In this document: positions 47,849 through 58,490 of the stretch, one piece after another
Numbering within the stretch: the first letter of the stretch is position 1
How the letters are laid out: the number at the start of each line of letters is the position of its first letter
Assembly: GCA_030844895.1 (NCBI GenBank)
Contig: JAUTDX010002165.1
Location: 1 to 64,000 of the forward strand
DNA: 64,000 nucleotides
Direction: 5' to 3'
DNA from: Ambrosia x helenae
Lineage: Eukaryota > Streptophyta > Magnoliopsida > Asterales > Asteraceae
Made by a program: the position numbers and the translations under genes
The notes under the pieces: model-generated
Seen by the model: only the letters and a program-made list of their open reading frames with translations
What the model was told of the DNA's origin: nothing
The model's database searches: none

Positions 47849-48120
47849 GTTTGAAACTTGTAAGATGATTTGATAATTATATGCCTTGCTCTTCACTTTC
47901 AGAGATGACAATACATATATATACAGATGGAACTCGATTAAGGTACCGAAGAATATGCTTCAATGCTTTTGACATATTATCATATGTTATATCAGTTGAA
48001 CAATGCTAATTGCTGATAAATTTTGAATCTTATGGCTTTTAGGTAGAGCCAAAAAGAGTAGAAACAAGAAGCCTTAGTTAGTACCTTCACATAGTTGCTA
48101 GTTGTATCTTGTTGATGATT

Positions 48121-48170
48121 GTTATAATAACAAGGTGAACAGCCAAACATGATGAACTGTCTTTGGTATG
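48121..48170 (-). promoter_or_regulatory. Upstream block shared by both germin-like genes, copy 1
   Basis: About 280-320 bp upstream of the copy 1 start. AACAGCCAAACATGATGAAC and the following TGTCTT are identical in the same relative place before copy 2. A TATATATAC stretch at about 47913-47925 is the likely TATA box. The region between also matches in part (TATCAGTTGAACAA near 47990). Confidence 0.6.
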
Positions 48171-48249
48171 GTATCTAAAGTTAAACAAAAATCATAACTC
48201 CTACAATATTATGGCTTCTTGTTCAATCTAATTGTTTAATCCTATATAA

Positions 48250-49270
48250 TAAACTGAATCGACCCACGCTAAGAAGAAAACTGTGTCAAAAGGGCCAATC
48301 TCTACTTGACGAAAGCAATAAAAAACACAAAGATGGAATTCTTTAAGAAGCTTTGATCTAAAACTGAATAACAGTTCCATTATGCACATAGACGTGTAAT
48401 TATGCTAATCAATGATTTACACATTTTAGGTTAAAACTGAGACCATGCGTAATGGGCATTATAGGGGCATGAATGAGCATAACGCCCCCAACACCGTCCC
48501 TTTGGGCGTTATATGGGCATGAAAAGGGAGGAGCATTTCTAGTATAATGCTCAAAGAAGAGGAAAAATATAGAAAGTAATGATTGAAAGGGCATTAAGGG
48601 GGCGTTAACCATTACACATTTATTGAATGGGCATTATGAATTATGATGATGATGATGTGGCGGAAAATGCCCGTTAGAAGTCATTAACCATTACGCATGG
48701 TCTGAAAGAATTTAAAGATTGCTTAATTTGGGGAAAATCTTAAGTGGCGAGATTGGAACTCTAATTGATGTAATTTGGGTCCAATAGTTGTGCCAAACCG
48801 TATATGGTGTTTGTCACGTGATTCAAATCATCAAAGAGTTTTCCGTCTATTGGTTATGGGTTCCATCAGTTCAATCCTAGCCCAAGTTCTGATCATATTT
48901 GAAGTTTGTGTCATTGTGCCATGTTCCATTTTGTCCAACTAATCAAAACAAGAATGTCAACTATCTGATCACAAGCTTATCAGTATTTGTGTGGGTCAGC
49001 ATGATTTAAAAATTTTACTCTAAAAAATAAGCCTTTTGGATGCACCAACCTAATTTATTGTCTAATTACATAAATTACGATTTTTTCAGTCTTATTGCTA
49101 ACTTATTTGATTTATTTATTTATTTATTTTTTGTTTTCTAGAAATCCAAATATCCAGTAGCTTCAATTTGTCGTCCATATGCCATGAATGGGTCAGACCG
49201 GTTGGAATGGTACTCATTGAGTCACTTGAACATCTTGTTGGAGAATATGTTGCTTTATTGCTATGTTCTC
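48250..49270 (+). pseudogene. Relic of CHR10 intron 15 and exon 16
   Basis: The segment at 48255-48310 (CGACCCACGCTAAG, then AAACTGTGTCAAAAGGGCC) matches CHR10 intron 15 at about 46355-46400. After the MITE at 48441 and unmatched DNA, 49030-49250 again matches: AAGCCTTTTGGATGCACC with intron 15, then 49161-49250 with exon 16 (GGGTCAGACCGGTTGGAATGGTA against TCAGATCGGTCAGAATGGTA; AATATGTTGCTTTAT against AATATGCTGCTTTAT). The frame is broken and the rest of the gene is missing. It is a by-product of the duplication that made the second germin-like gene. Confidence 0.8.
48441..48702. mobile_element. Harbinger-like MITE, intact copy
   Basis: Perfect terminal repeats GACCATGCGTAATGG and CCATTACGCATGGTC sit between TGA trinucleotides (48438-48440 and 48703-48705). 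The 3-bp duplication fits PIF/Harbinger. It lies inside the duplicated CHR10 relic, so it inserted after the duplication. Same family as 6307-6512. Confidence 0.88.
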
Positions 49271-49398
49271 GAGTTCACTAGGAGAGAAAAAGATAATATT
49301 CATGAAAATCATTCCAAACAAGTCTACAAAAAATGATAATATTATTTATATTGATTTAAAAAAGATAAGAAAGATAATATTTTCATTTCATTATCAAG

Positions 49399-49507
49399 TT
49401 TTTTAGACCTTGCATTATTCAAATTGTCATGCTAGGATTTGATGACATTTGACAATGTCAAAACCACATTGTCAAATGACAACTTGAATAATGCAAGGTC
49501 TAAAAAA
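49399..49507. repeat. Near-perfect 109-bp hairpin
   Basis: Arms at 49399-49430 (TTTTTTAGACCTTGCATTAT...) and 49476-49507 (...ATAATGCAAGGTCTAAAAAA) pair with one mismatch over 32 bp. An inner pair TGACATTTGACAATGT (49443-49458) and ACATTGTCAAATGACA (49466-49481) offers an alternative or extended stem. There is no coding role and no recognised family. It could be a tiny MITE or a source of small RNA. Confidence 0.75.
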
Positions 49508-50266
49508 CGTACGGGGTTGAGTTGGTTTGTCAACTTTTCAAGATTTGGTAATGTTGTTGCCTTTATACTAAATGCAAGGTCTGATTTCACGATATTAATG
49601 AATTGGGTAAGAGAGATGGAGTCCTACGAAGAGTGGTGGGCCCGATATGTCCAACCCATTCCTTTAGACATGTGACTTCATTTATTCTTCGTATTCTTCT
49701 CCTTGAAGTCCATAGTACTAACTAGTAACTAACCCTTCGTCTTCTTTGTTTAAAGTCTTAACAAAATCTAAACTAAAACCCTTGTTTTGTTTGACACTCC
49801 CTACAATAAATATTTATAAGAACTAAGTTTCAAACACAATTTTAAAAAAGTTTGTTCAGGTTAAAGTTGATATATTTGAAACAAATAAATGTGTGAGACG
49901 TGTTTGGTTCTTCAATTCAGTCTAAAACCTGTCATCTTGATTTCGACTTACACTCCTCACATCTAGGTCATTTAGGATCTCGGTTTTTTTATCTTATCCT
50001 TATTTCATTGGTGGTTATTTAGATTTGAGTAGAAATGATGTTAAAAGAGTTTGGTAAGTGGTAACAAACAGTTTATATGTTTAGAAAGAAAAGATGGTCT
50101 CATTAACAAAATTCCTATATGGTTTACTATATATGTATATATGGTAAAAATAGAAATCTCATAAAATCATGGTATTAATGTATTATCATTATAAATGTTA
50201 CAAGATTATTGACCCTGAAACAAGAAATACATCCAAAATTACTTGTAACTAACTACTTGATCTTAC

Positions 50267-50881
50267 TTAGCCTGATAGCCCAGATTTTATCTTCTGAATT
50301 GTACCAACATCGGTCTTGAACGACAATGCCAATACCTGATCATCGATAGTCGAATTGAAAACCGCACTTGGAACCTTCACCGTGCCTGGCCTTGCACTTC
50401 CAAAGGCCGAGAGAGCCAAAGCCGGGTTCTTAGCATCACAATTAAACTGAAAGTGCACAAGTCCCTTTGGGAACACAAACATGTCCCCTTCTTGCAGTGT
50501 TTGAGTAAACAGCTTATTGGTTGTGTCAACAAACCCAACTTGTAAGGAACCCATGAGAACAAACAACAGCTCTGAAGCCCGCGGATGGGTGTGGGGCGGG
50601 TTGACTGTCCCGTTAGGGAACTGGAGTACAGCGTAAGAAACGCTCTGACCTTCAAGAGGCGGAAATTCATCCATGGTTACTTTCAAGACTTTAAAAGTAG
50701 TAGGGAAGGGGCCGCCAACGAGTGACCTCATCCCAGTAAAGGTGAAGTAGTTTCCGCTTGGAGGGAAGAATGCTGGTGGAGGGATGAAGTCTGTAAGGAT
50801 ATCGGGGTCTCCAGCCGTTGATATCTGCAGCGAAGCGCAGGTAACCGCAAGTAGTAAGAAAAAGTGAAGCTTTGATGCCAT
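50267..50881 (-). CDS. Germin-like protein, copy 2
   Basis: Single-exon cupin of 204 aa, a close paralogue of the copy at 47231 (nearly the same from GQSVSYAVLQFPNGT to the GLSG end). Signal peptide MASKLHFFLLLAVTCASLQI. Ligands H97, H99, E104 and H143 are intact. Differences concentrate near the mature N-terminus (AFFPPSGN against AFLGPPGGN) and in the T/K/D/E positions around residues 60-77. A free cysteine appears in QFNCDAKN. It shares upstream DNA and the CAAGAAATACATCCAAAATT 3' flank with copy 1, so the duplication included regulatory DNA. Both copies seem intact. Confidence 0.95.
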   Translation of the reverse strand: MASKLHFFLLLAVTCASLQISTAGDPDILTDFIPPPAFFPPSGNYFTFTGMRSLVGGPFPTTFKVLKVTMDEFPPLEGQSVSYAVLQFPNGTVNPPHTHPRASELLFVLMGSLQVGFVDTTNKLFTQTLQEGDMFVFPKGLVHFQFNCDAKNPALALSAFGSARPGTVKVPSAVFNSTIDDQVLALSFKTDVGTIQKIKSGLSG

Positions 50882-51109
50882 CTTTTATTGATATTATTTT
50901 CTGAAGAGATGTGAACATATATATATACATTATATACATTAACATATAGCTATTACTTGGTTTTATCAGTTGAACAAAGCAGATTGCTGACAAAAGTTGT
51001 ACCATGTGATTATTTTTATTAATGGTCTTAGCTTTGGTAAATCCACAAAAAAAAAAAAAAAAAAAAGCCTTAGTTACTTCACATAGGCATAATATTTGTG
51101 AGTTGTTGA

Positions 51110-51160
51110 TTATAATAACAAGGCTGAAACAGCCAAACATGATGAACTGTCTTGGGTATG
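51110..51160 (-). promoter_or_regulatory. Upstream block shared by both germin-like genes, copy 2
   Basis: Counterpart of 48121-48170, about 230-280 bp before the copy 2 start. Similarity to copy 1 stops at about 51160, which marks one edge of the duplication. A TATATATATAC stretch at about 50915-50926 is the likely TATA box. Confidence 0.6.
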
Positions 51161-51494
51161 ATCATATTTAATATAGTCATTATCTTGACTCACTTCTACA
51201 TATTATCACCCAAATCCAAAATAGGTGTCTTGGTTACTTCACCTACTATGACTCTGAACAGTCAAAGACTTATACCTTACACAAATCTCACATTGTTTTG
51301 TTTTAATATATCCAATAGAAGAGATAGTTATTGTGTTATAAAACAATCATTACCGTCCATAGAAAACCAAACTTTGATATTGGATAACTTCTTCTAAATC
51401 AATGAGGATACAAAATACATTTACCTTTTTTATTTATACATTAAAAAGCATTTTACTAATACATAAAAAAGGCAAATAATTAAATACTCATTCA

Positions 51495-51610
51495 CCATTG
51501 AGGTAGTGGTGGAGCGGTTGGGAAAAAACTTGATGTTTTTTGTGACTCAGGTTTAATTCCTACTCTCCCTATTATTTCATGCAGCATACAGGTGAAAAGC
51601 AAATACGGGT
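51495..51610 (+). repeat. Possible tRNA-derived SINE head
   Basis: AGTGGTGGAGCGGTTGGGAA and, about 35 bp later, CAGGTTTAATTCC resemble A and B boxes. No poly-A or T-rich tail or target duplication was delimited, so this is tentative. Confidence 0.3.
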
Positions 51611-51752
51611 GGCGCCGGTTAGACTTGGATAGAAGGCGAGATTTTACTGATTATTCCATTGCCGTGCATTCAAGCGGGTGGAGGTTGGGTTTCTGTACAT
51701 CTGGGAGAGCCAATGGGCTGGCAACAGTCGAGTAGCTGACCTTAGCCACAAC

Positions 51753-51995
51753 CAATGTTTTCAGAACTGGACCGGACGTCAAACCGGAGTCCCCGGTTCG
51801 ACCGGTCCAACGAACGGCCCAAAAACAAAAAAAAACAGTCCAACCTCTTTTTTCCCGGTCCAACCGGCCGGTTTTCGGCTCCGACCGGCCGGGTCGCCGG
51901 TTCAATGTCATAGCGGTCCAACGTGCCAACCCGGACCGGCCGGGGGTCCGGAGCCTGGTCGGACCGTCCGGTCCGGTCCGGGTTTCCAAACATTG
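51753..51995. mobile_element. hAT-type MITE (CCGGTCCGG-rich family)
   Basis: Ends CAATGTTTTCAGAAC and GGTTTCCAAACATTG are inverted and flanked by a perfect 8-bp duplication GCCACAAC (51745-51752 and 51996-52003). The GC-rich interior reads open on both strands, which produces spurious long ORFs. It lies about 230 bp upstream of the phosphatase gene start. Confidence 0.92.
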
Positions 51996-52226
51996 GCCAC
52001 AACGCATCACAGTGGTTGGCACGTCGGTTATTGTCGTTAAAAAAAAACTAAATACTCTTTCCATTATGTATTTTACCCAAGAAGAACCACGTGCATCTCA
52101 TGAGCCACTGTTGTCAATGTCTTTTAACAAGAACCTTCAATGGAAGGTGCAAGGAAGCTACGTGAACAGAGACCCATCTTTAAAACGCATCAACATTATT
52201 CCACCACCACTACCACATTAACCACC

Positions 52227-54201
52227 ATGGATTCCGGCCAAAACATTCAAAACGTCGTCGTCATGCGCCACGGTGATCGGATCGACAACTTCGAGCCGTT
52301 GTGGACCGAAAAGGCCGACAGACCCTGGGACCCACCGTTAGTATTAGACGGCAAGGTTAGGGCATTCTGTACCGGTAAAAAATTTAATAATAACCTAGGG
52401 TTCCCAATCCATCGTGTCTTTGTGTCACCGTTTCTTCGGTGCCTTCAGACTGCATCTGAGGTTATTCACGCTCTTTGTGCTGTTGCTGATTGTTCCACTA
52501 CCATGAGCTCTGCTGATGGTGTCCCCATTGATCCTTCTAAACTCAAGGTTGTATTATTATTTTGTTATATGTTCATATCATTGATTGTTTGATTTGTAAT
52601 GTTGTAAAATATTACTCAATTGATTATTGATGATGGTTATCTAATGTCTAACGTTACAATTTTACAATATGTATAGTGACTGATGTGTAGTGATTTTGTT
52701 AATAATAATAATATGATCAAATGTATGTTACATGATTTGCTGATGTCTATTAGTACATAATTAGGCTCAATGTCTTTTGGTGTTTATCAATGAGTTACTG
52801 ATGATAGTGATTTTGTTACGATTATGAGGGTGTTTGGGATTGCGTTTTGAATCTGATTTTTAGATTATTGTATTTTGAAAACGCAGATAATCAGTTTTTA
52901 GTGTTTGGATCGCATTTTGAAAACGCAGATAATAAGTTTTTTAGGCTACAAAAACGCAATAATCTATAAGCAGCTCCACCCCTGCTTTTCCAAAACGCAT
53001 AATCTGTTTTGAATAATCAATCCCAAACACCCCCTATATAATGAGGATATGATTTTGATCGTTTTAGATATAATAAACAGTTACTTGTCGATGATCCGAG
53101 AGCTCTATTAATGATGTTATTTTTGGTGATTAAGGTGAATTTGTGGTTATGTAATAGGTTTAGAAAGGATCTATGATCTGGATAACTGATTAGTATGATC
53201 TGGGAACTGTTTATTTTAAACTTGTTTAATTTGATTGTTGTTAGGTCATAATTTGCATTTTATAAATGATTGTTTCTAATGCTCCTTGGCACAACTTTAG
53301 AAATTACCGATAAGCCATTTGTTTGACAATGTTGACATGTGACAGGCGTCTGTCGAGTATGGACTGTGTGAAATGCTGAACAAGCAAGCCATACGGGCTC
53401 AGAATGCCCCAAAGGATGGAAACTTTGCTTTTAGTATTTCGGAATGTGAAGCAGGTTTACCAGAGGGAACAATTGACTCGAGTGTGGAGCGAGTTTATAA
53501 AGAGGTTATAAGTTGCAAGATTACAAATGTTTAATCACTTGCAGACTTTCAGTCAAGAATGTAATTAGATAAATGATGATTTCATAACTATTTGGTCAAC
53601 TAATACTGTTAACTTTGTGATAAATGTCATCAGTTGCCAAAGTGGGAAGAGTCGACACAGGGCGCTAGAGACAGGTACAAGAACATTATCAAGACTCTTG
53701 CTGATAAATACCCTACTGAAAACTTGTTGCTTGTTACACACGGTGAGCTTTCGTTTCTCATTTTTCTGTTATTCAAGTTTTATACTATTATGTCATTTTG
53801 TTATGCTAGAATATTTACGATATACAAAATTAACCCCCTAAACCGTGCCCACTGCCCAACCTTATGCTAATAGAGTGTAGGTAGTCGGCAAATGGGCGGG
53901 TTGCACCACTGGGTCTGGTAATGGGTACCTTAAATATTAAAAACAAGTGTTGGTTTCTAATATACATGATGCAGGTGAAGGTGTAGGGGTCTCGGTCACT
54001 GCACACACACCAGAGCACTTGATAGTGTATGAAGTAGAATACTGTGCATATTCAACTCTACAGAGAACGATCAAAGAAAACGAATCAGGTTCAACTGGAG
54101 AATTCAAGCTGAGTGGTCATGCTGGCATTCTTTTTACGTCCACTTCATCAGAAACTGATGAAATAGTCAAGGAACCGGAGCCACCAAAGTCCTCGTCTTA
54201 A
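52227..54201 (+). CDS. Histidine phosphatase superfamily (phosphoglycerate-mutase-like) protein
   Basis: Soluble protein of the branch-1 histidine acid phosphatase fold; catalysis goes through a phosphohistidine, but the substrate cannot be predicted. Exons 52227-52547, 53346-53504, 53634-53742 and 53975-54201, all GT-AG, give 271 aa. The catalytic motif VVMRHGDRID places the nucleophile at H15. FVSPFLRCLQTASEV carries the conserved arginine. LLLVTHGEGVGVS supplies the second histidine at about 196. The start chosen (ACCACCATGG context) precedes the domain directly; an in-frame ATG 87 nt upstream would add a low-complexity leader. Intron 1 contains a MITE. It resembles plant proteins annotated as UBASH3/phosphoglycerate mutase-like. 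Confidence 0.9.
52826..53034. mobile_element. Harbinger-like MITE in phosphatase intron 1
   Basis: Ends GAGGGTGTTTGGGATTG and CAATCCCAAACACCCCC are inverted, between TAT duplications (52823-52825 and 53035-53037). Body words such as TTTTGAAAACGCAGATAAT are reiterated. Non-coding. Confidence 0.87.
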
Positions 54202-55590
54202 ATGAGTCGTTTACCATCATATTTACCATCATATTTCAAACAAAAAGTATCAATTTTATTTGCTTTTAACGTAGTTTTATATCAATAATCAGTTATTTGT
54301 ACCGTTCAGTATCTGTCCGGTCTAGTTAATGAATTCTTTTACTTCAATCAAACGATGTCAATTAGGTGATATTCAGATTTGAATTTTAGCCTAAAGTTTG
54401 AATCTGGTTTGGATCGTATCAATACTATATGACCTCGTTAACTGGTTGTTGGATAATCAATTCTTTTACTTCAGGTTGAGTTTTATACATTTGATCAGAA
54501 ACAGGTCATAAGTCTTTAAATATGTGAAACACAATTCCTAAACCGCTTTACCAAAAAAAAAAAAAAATCTGCAATACAAGATAATAAGGTTATGGCTAAC
54601 TATATATTAAAACAAGCAATAAAAATTAACTATAATATGACTAGGCTATGTTTAGTTCTTGTTATGATATTTAAAATACTAAAGTAACAACACTAACGTT
54701 CTAATTTTATTAGAACAATTAATAAGATAAGCAACAACAGCTTGCCTAATTGACAATATTGAGATCAAAACTCTCTCTAGAATTATTTTGATAAAAAAAA
54801 ATATCAGATTATCCTCTTGTCTAGAAAACAATGCAGCCGTGCCCAACGTGAAATCCAGAAGTTGAAGTTCTTCAACAAAAAAGTTTAGACCAATGAGATT
54901 ATTATTGTCTGTTTGTACCTCATTTTATCTAAAAATGTTGCCATATTGATCGAAATCATCCAAGTGATAAGTTGGGTCATCCCTCCCCTTGACTCCGAGA
55001 CTAGACCTTATACTCGCACCAGCTTCAATGCAATCTTTTACCTATGTCATAAAAAATGACAGGTTATTTCATCTTGATAGCCAAGATTCGAAAGAAAGCT
55101 TTATTGTAATGTAGCAATACTTTGTGTGTAAGCGTTTGTGTAACGGGTCACAAGTTACCCGCAAACATTTCTTAGTCCAATTTGTTGAATAACTTAAGGT
55201 TATATATGACCACAACAGAAAATAGTACAATTCTGAATAAACTAATTTAGGAGCTTGTATGCATTGATAACAATTTGGATGACTTTAAACCCTATTGACA
55301 TGGTCCTTTTCTAGAAGTGGTTTTATTCAACCCACTAGCTAGGCCCATTTACAATGACAAGTTAACGATTATAATCATAAAGCAAAACACCATTATTATT
55401 GCAAAAGTGAAAAGAAACAAAAAATACTAGGAGCTCATTCAACAAAGTGACGAAATGTAAATGCCAAAAAAAAAAAAAAAAAACATGAACCCTCAGTGTC
55501 GTTTGTCAAGGGTGGGTTCAAATGAAAACCAAAAAATTGATTAGGAACCAAATGAGCTGCTTTTTGACCTTTCATCATGGAGCAAACGAG
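54202..55590. other. Intergenic, no supported gene
   Basis: Holds the 3' untranslated end of the phosphatase gene (possible), A-rich runs (14 A at about 54553, 18 A at about 55467), and AT-rich DNA. No coding or RNA signal was recognised. Confidence 0.45.
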
Positions 55591-55851
55591 TAGGGATGAG
55601 CATGTTGCACCGAATACCGAACCGATACTGATCCAGAACCGATCACGTACCGAACTGAGGGTGTTCGGTACCAGTATCGGTACTCACATTTAGAGGTTTT
55701 CGGTATCAGTATCGGTATGGTATCAGTATTTTAAGGTAAAATACCGATACCATACCGGTACCGTACCGTATGTTTCGGTATCGGTATTGGATTTTGGGAG
55801 TTTTTGGGATCGGTATCGGTTGATACCAATACCGTCCTGAGCTCATCCCTA
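55591..55851. mobile_element. hAT-type MITE (GGTATCGGTA-rich family), copy 2
   Basis: Ends TAGGGATGAGCA and GAGCTCATCCCTA are inverted. Flanking 8-mers CAAACGAG and CAGACAAG match at 6 of 8 positions. Same family as 10542-10840 by termini and by GTATTTTAAGGTAAAAT in the body. Confidence 0.8.
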
Positions 55852-55929
55852 CAGACAAGGAAGCAATGTTCGCAATTAATGGATGAGAAGTCACAATTGT
55901 CTCATATCTCAATAATCCATCGCAATTAT

Positions 55930-56013
55930 GATCCAAGGGTCAAAAAGTGGTTCCTTTGGTTCCTAATGAATGATCCAAGGGTCAAAAAGTGGTTCCTTTG
56001 GTTCTTAATGAAC
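55930..56013. repeat. Two-copy tandem repeat, 42-bp period
   Basis: GATCCAAGGGTCAAAAAGTG with GTTCCTTTGGTTC begins at 55930 and at 55972 with one difference. The next 1 kb, up to 56989, shows no supported gene. At 56645-56735 AGGGGGTTAGGGCAG and CTGCCTTTAACCCCCCTT form a loose inverted pair that may be a small old element. Confidence 0.8.
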
Positions 56014-56988
56014 AACAGTTCTAATTTGAACCTTACTCTTCTGTCCAAAATCACTAGTTGTTGCAAAAATGGGTTAAGTCTTTTTTTCTTTTAAACATTT
56101 CTGCTACATATGCAGATCAACTAATAAACTACCTAGCATGCATCAACATACACAACATGAACTTGATCAAACTCAAGCCACAGATAGAAGACCTTAACAA
56201 GATGCAATATACGCAAATATGTGCATCATCCAGAACTAATATTGATAAAAGTTATGTCAAGTTGGGGGTCACAACTCAAAGAGCTGTAATAAACACGAAG
56301 AGGTGCCGGTCAAAGTAAAGTCAGCTACACAGTCTACACTAACCAAATGCAATAAAATTGACAATTGTGTGTGCACAAAGAAATTCTTTAAATTTTTACT
56401 ATTCACACTTGCGCAGACCACAAAGCACTAATATCAAGATTCAAAACTAGAGGGCGTTAGGGGTGGCGGCGCAGCTTGTTGCTCGCCTACCTACCATCCT
56501 TATGTAATTTACCCTTTTTGATCAATGAATTTAAGTAATGTTGGAAAAATTGATCCGTTTATTACCCAAAACAATCAGATTAAGAGTTGCAGGCAAATAG
56601 TTAATGGCTGCAATTATGATTCCAGTTCTTGAAGTCTTAACCTTCAGGGGGTTAGGGCAGTGGTAAGCGGCCGCAGAGATCCAGGTTCCAATTAAGTTTT
56701 CCACTAATTTTCTGCCTTTAACCCCCCTTGATAGTCATTTTCCCAGCGCAACCTTCGTTTTACCGGGATCTCATTGGTTAGCAGGGTAACGATAGTGTCG
56801 AGTGAGTTTATAACTAACGGGTTTGAACAGTTGCGAAAAAGTTATTGATGTCCCAATGATCACTTAGATAAAAACACATCCAAACACCCTCTAATAATAA
56901 TTAGTTAAAGACAATTCATCTCCCCACTATCCTAGACAATTAAAATGCGTTGATTCATGTATCTGATTGCAACACAAATTGGGTAAAC

Positions 56989-56989
<1 letters not shown>

Positions 56990-57026
<37 letters not shown>
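56990..57026. repeat. ATT/AAT microsatellite at a splice donor
   Basis: About twelve AAT units on the plus strand, directly next to the 5' splice site of the minus-strand gene at 57028. The intron therefore begins GTATTATTATT. Confidence 0.9.
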
Positions 57027-57027
<1 letters not shown>

Positions 57028-57246
57028 CGAGTGGACGCCGGAGGCCCTTAGGGTTCCGAGAGTGGCAGTGGCGGTGGCGCCGACGAAGAGAGAAGCAATA
57101 CCGAAAGCTTTGAGAGGCATGAGGCGTGAGTCGCCGGAGTAGCCTTTGCGGAATGAGTAAATGCCCCAACCCAATTGAACGCCACTGGCGGCGCCCCACC
57201 ACCAGTACCCACCTTTACCATCGCCGTTGTTGGTCTCTTTCTCCAT
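57028..57246 (-). CDS. Small membrane protein, first exon (unknown function)
   Basis: The exon opens MEKETNNGDGKGGYWWWGAAS at 57246 and encodes 73 residues in a frame ending GTLRASGVHS, followed by a GTATTATT donor in phase 0. Two hydrophobic stretches, WWWGAASGVQLGWGIYSF and FGIASLFVGATATATLG, suggest a small integral membrane protein, with a conserved-looking GYSGDSRLMPLKA loop between them. I believe similar short uncharacterised plant proteins exist, but give no name. The second exon was not found with confidence; a possible continuation, VGEQQAAPPPLTPSS, occurs in minus-strand frame near 56490-56445. Reading on into the microsatellite gives an artificial poly-leucine tail. Confidence 0.65.
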
Positions 57247-57486
57247 ATCACTGCACTGCAGTAGATCGGATATGATATGATGATACAACTAACTAACTTT
57301 GTAGATTTTGTAGAACCAATCTCGTTAATTCATTTTTCTTAAGTTTTAAAATATGCAATCAAGTTTGTGAGGATGTACATATAAAAGTTGCTTTTTTTGT
57401 CAATATAAAACTATCATAAAATAGGATATGGATGTGTTATGTATTACGTCATACGGGGCAGTTTGTGATAGATCACCCGTGATGAC

Positions 57487-58331
57487 TAGGGCTGTAAACG
57501 AACCAAACGAACACGAACAAGGCCTTGTTCATGTTTGTTTGTTAAGGAAATCATGTGTTCACGAACTGTTCATGAACACTTACCGAACGAGATTTCATGT
57601 TTGTATTTGTTTGTTAAGGAAATGACGTGTTCACGAACTGTTCATGAACACCTATCGAACGAGGTTTTCTGTTCGTGTTCATTTTCTAAGAGATGAACGT
57701 GTTCGTGTTCTTTGGTGTTTATTTGTTAAATTTAGGTATCGTGAAAAAACGAAAACAAACACAAATGAATGTAAACCAACACAGACAAGCATTCATGAAC
57801 AAACCGGGGACAAACTAACACATATTAAATTTCGAGTAAAATTATCATTTTTATCACATACATCGTCACCAAAATATACTAACCCAATTACCCAAAAATA
57901 CTTGATATAATCTTAATCACATAATTACCATAACATAATATCTCATAAAAATATAAAATTATCTTATTTAACTTGAAATCCTTATTTAGTCTACCCAAAA
58001 TAATATTTAATCAAAATAGATGAATTAATATTAATATGTGATACACTAATATATATTAAATAATCTATAATGAGAAATTTAAAGTACTATTAAAAATAAG
58101 TTAGAAACCCTATTGAATTATTAAACACAAACAAACATAAACGAACATGTTACCAAACGTTCACGAACATAAACGAACGAACGCGGCCTATGTTTATGTT
58201 TGTTTGTTTAACTAAACGAACATAATTTTTTGTTTGTGTTTGTTCATTTATTAAACGAACGAACACAAACGAACTTCCCGCCGAACAATTCACGAACTGT
58301 TTGCCGAACGTTTGGTTTGTTTACAGCCCTA
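57487..58331. mobile_element. hAT-type non-autonomous element, 845 bp
   Basis: Ends TAGGGCTGTAAACGAACC and GGTTTGTTTACAGCCCTA are perfect inverses, with a perfect 8-bp target duplication GTGATGAC (57479-57486 and 58332-58339). Subterminal DNA is packed with GAACACGAAC and TGTTCATGTT words, a likely array of transposase-binding repeats. The AT-rich centre encodes nothing recognisable. Confidence 0.94.
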
Positions 58332-58490
58332 GTGATGACCGTGATCATCACGAACGCCATCTTGTGGTTACCGTGATGGCCAAAATGTGTTGCGACCGCA
58401 ACGTGCATCATGCTCGTTACATAGTGAAAGTAGTCGTTTGACAACGGTCAAATGACAGTTTACATCAAAAAAATTTTTTTACCTTATATA

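Noticed and set aside
50691..51140. 149-codon minus-strand ORF across the second germin-like promoter
   Set aside because: It runs through promoter DNA into the germin-like gene in the wrong frame and has no family features.
51651..52064. Overlapping ORFs on both strands near 51.7-52.0 kb
   Set aside because: They fall within the GC-rich hAT MITE at 51753-51995 and translate CCGGTCCGG repeats, not a protein.
56927..57202. Poly-isoleucine or poly-leucine ORFs near 57.0 kb
   Set aside because: Product of translating the ATT microsatellite in the intron; the real exon ends at 57028.
57428..57910. Two open frames inside the 845-bp hAT element
   Set aside because: They translate GAACACGAAC/TTCATGAAC repeats, have no transposase motif (no RW or hATC dimerisation pattern), and stop within the repeat arrays.
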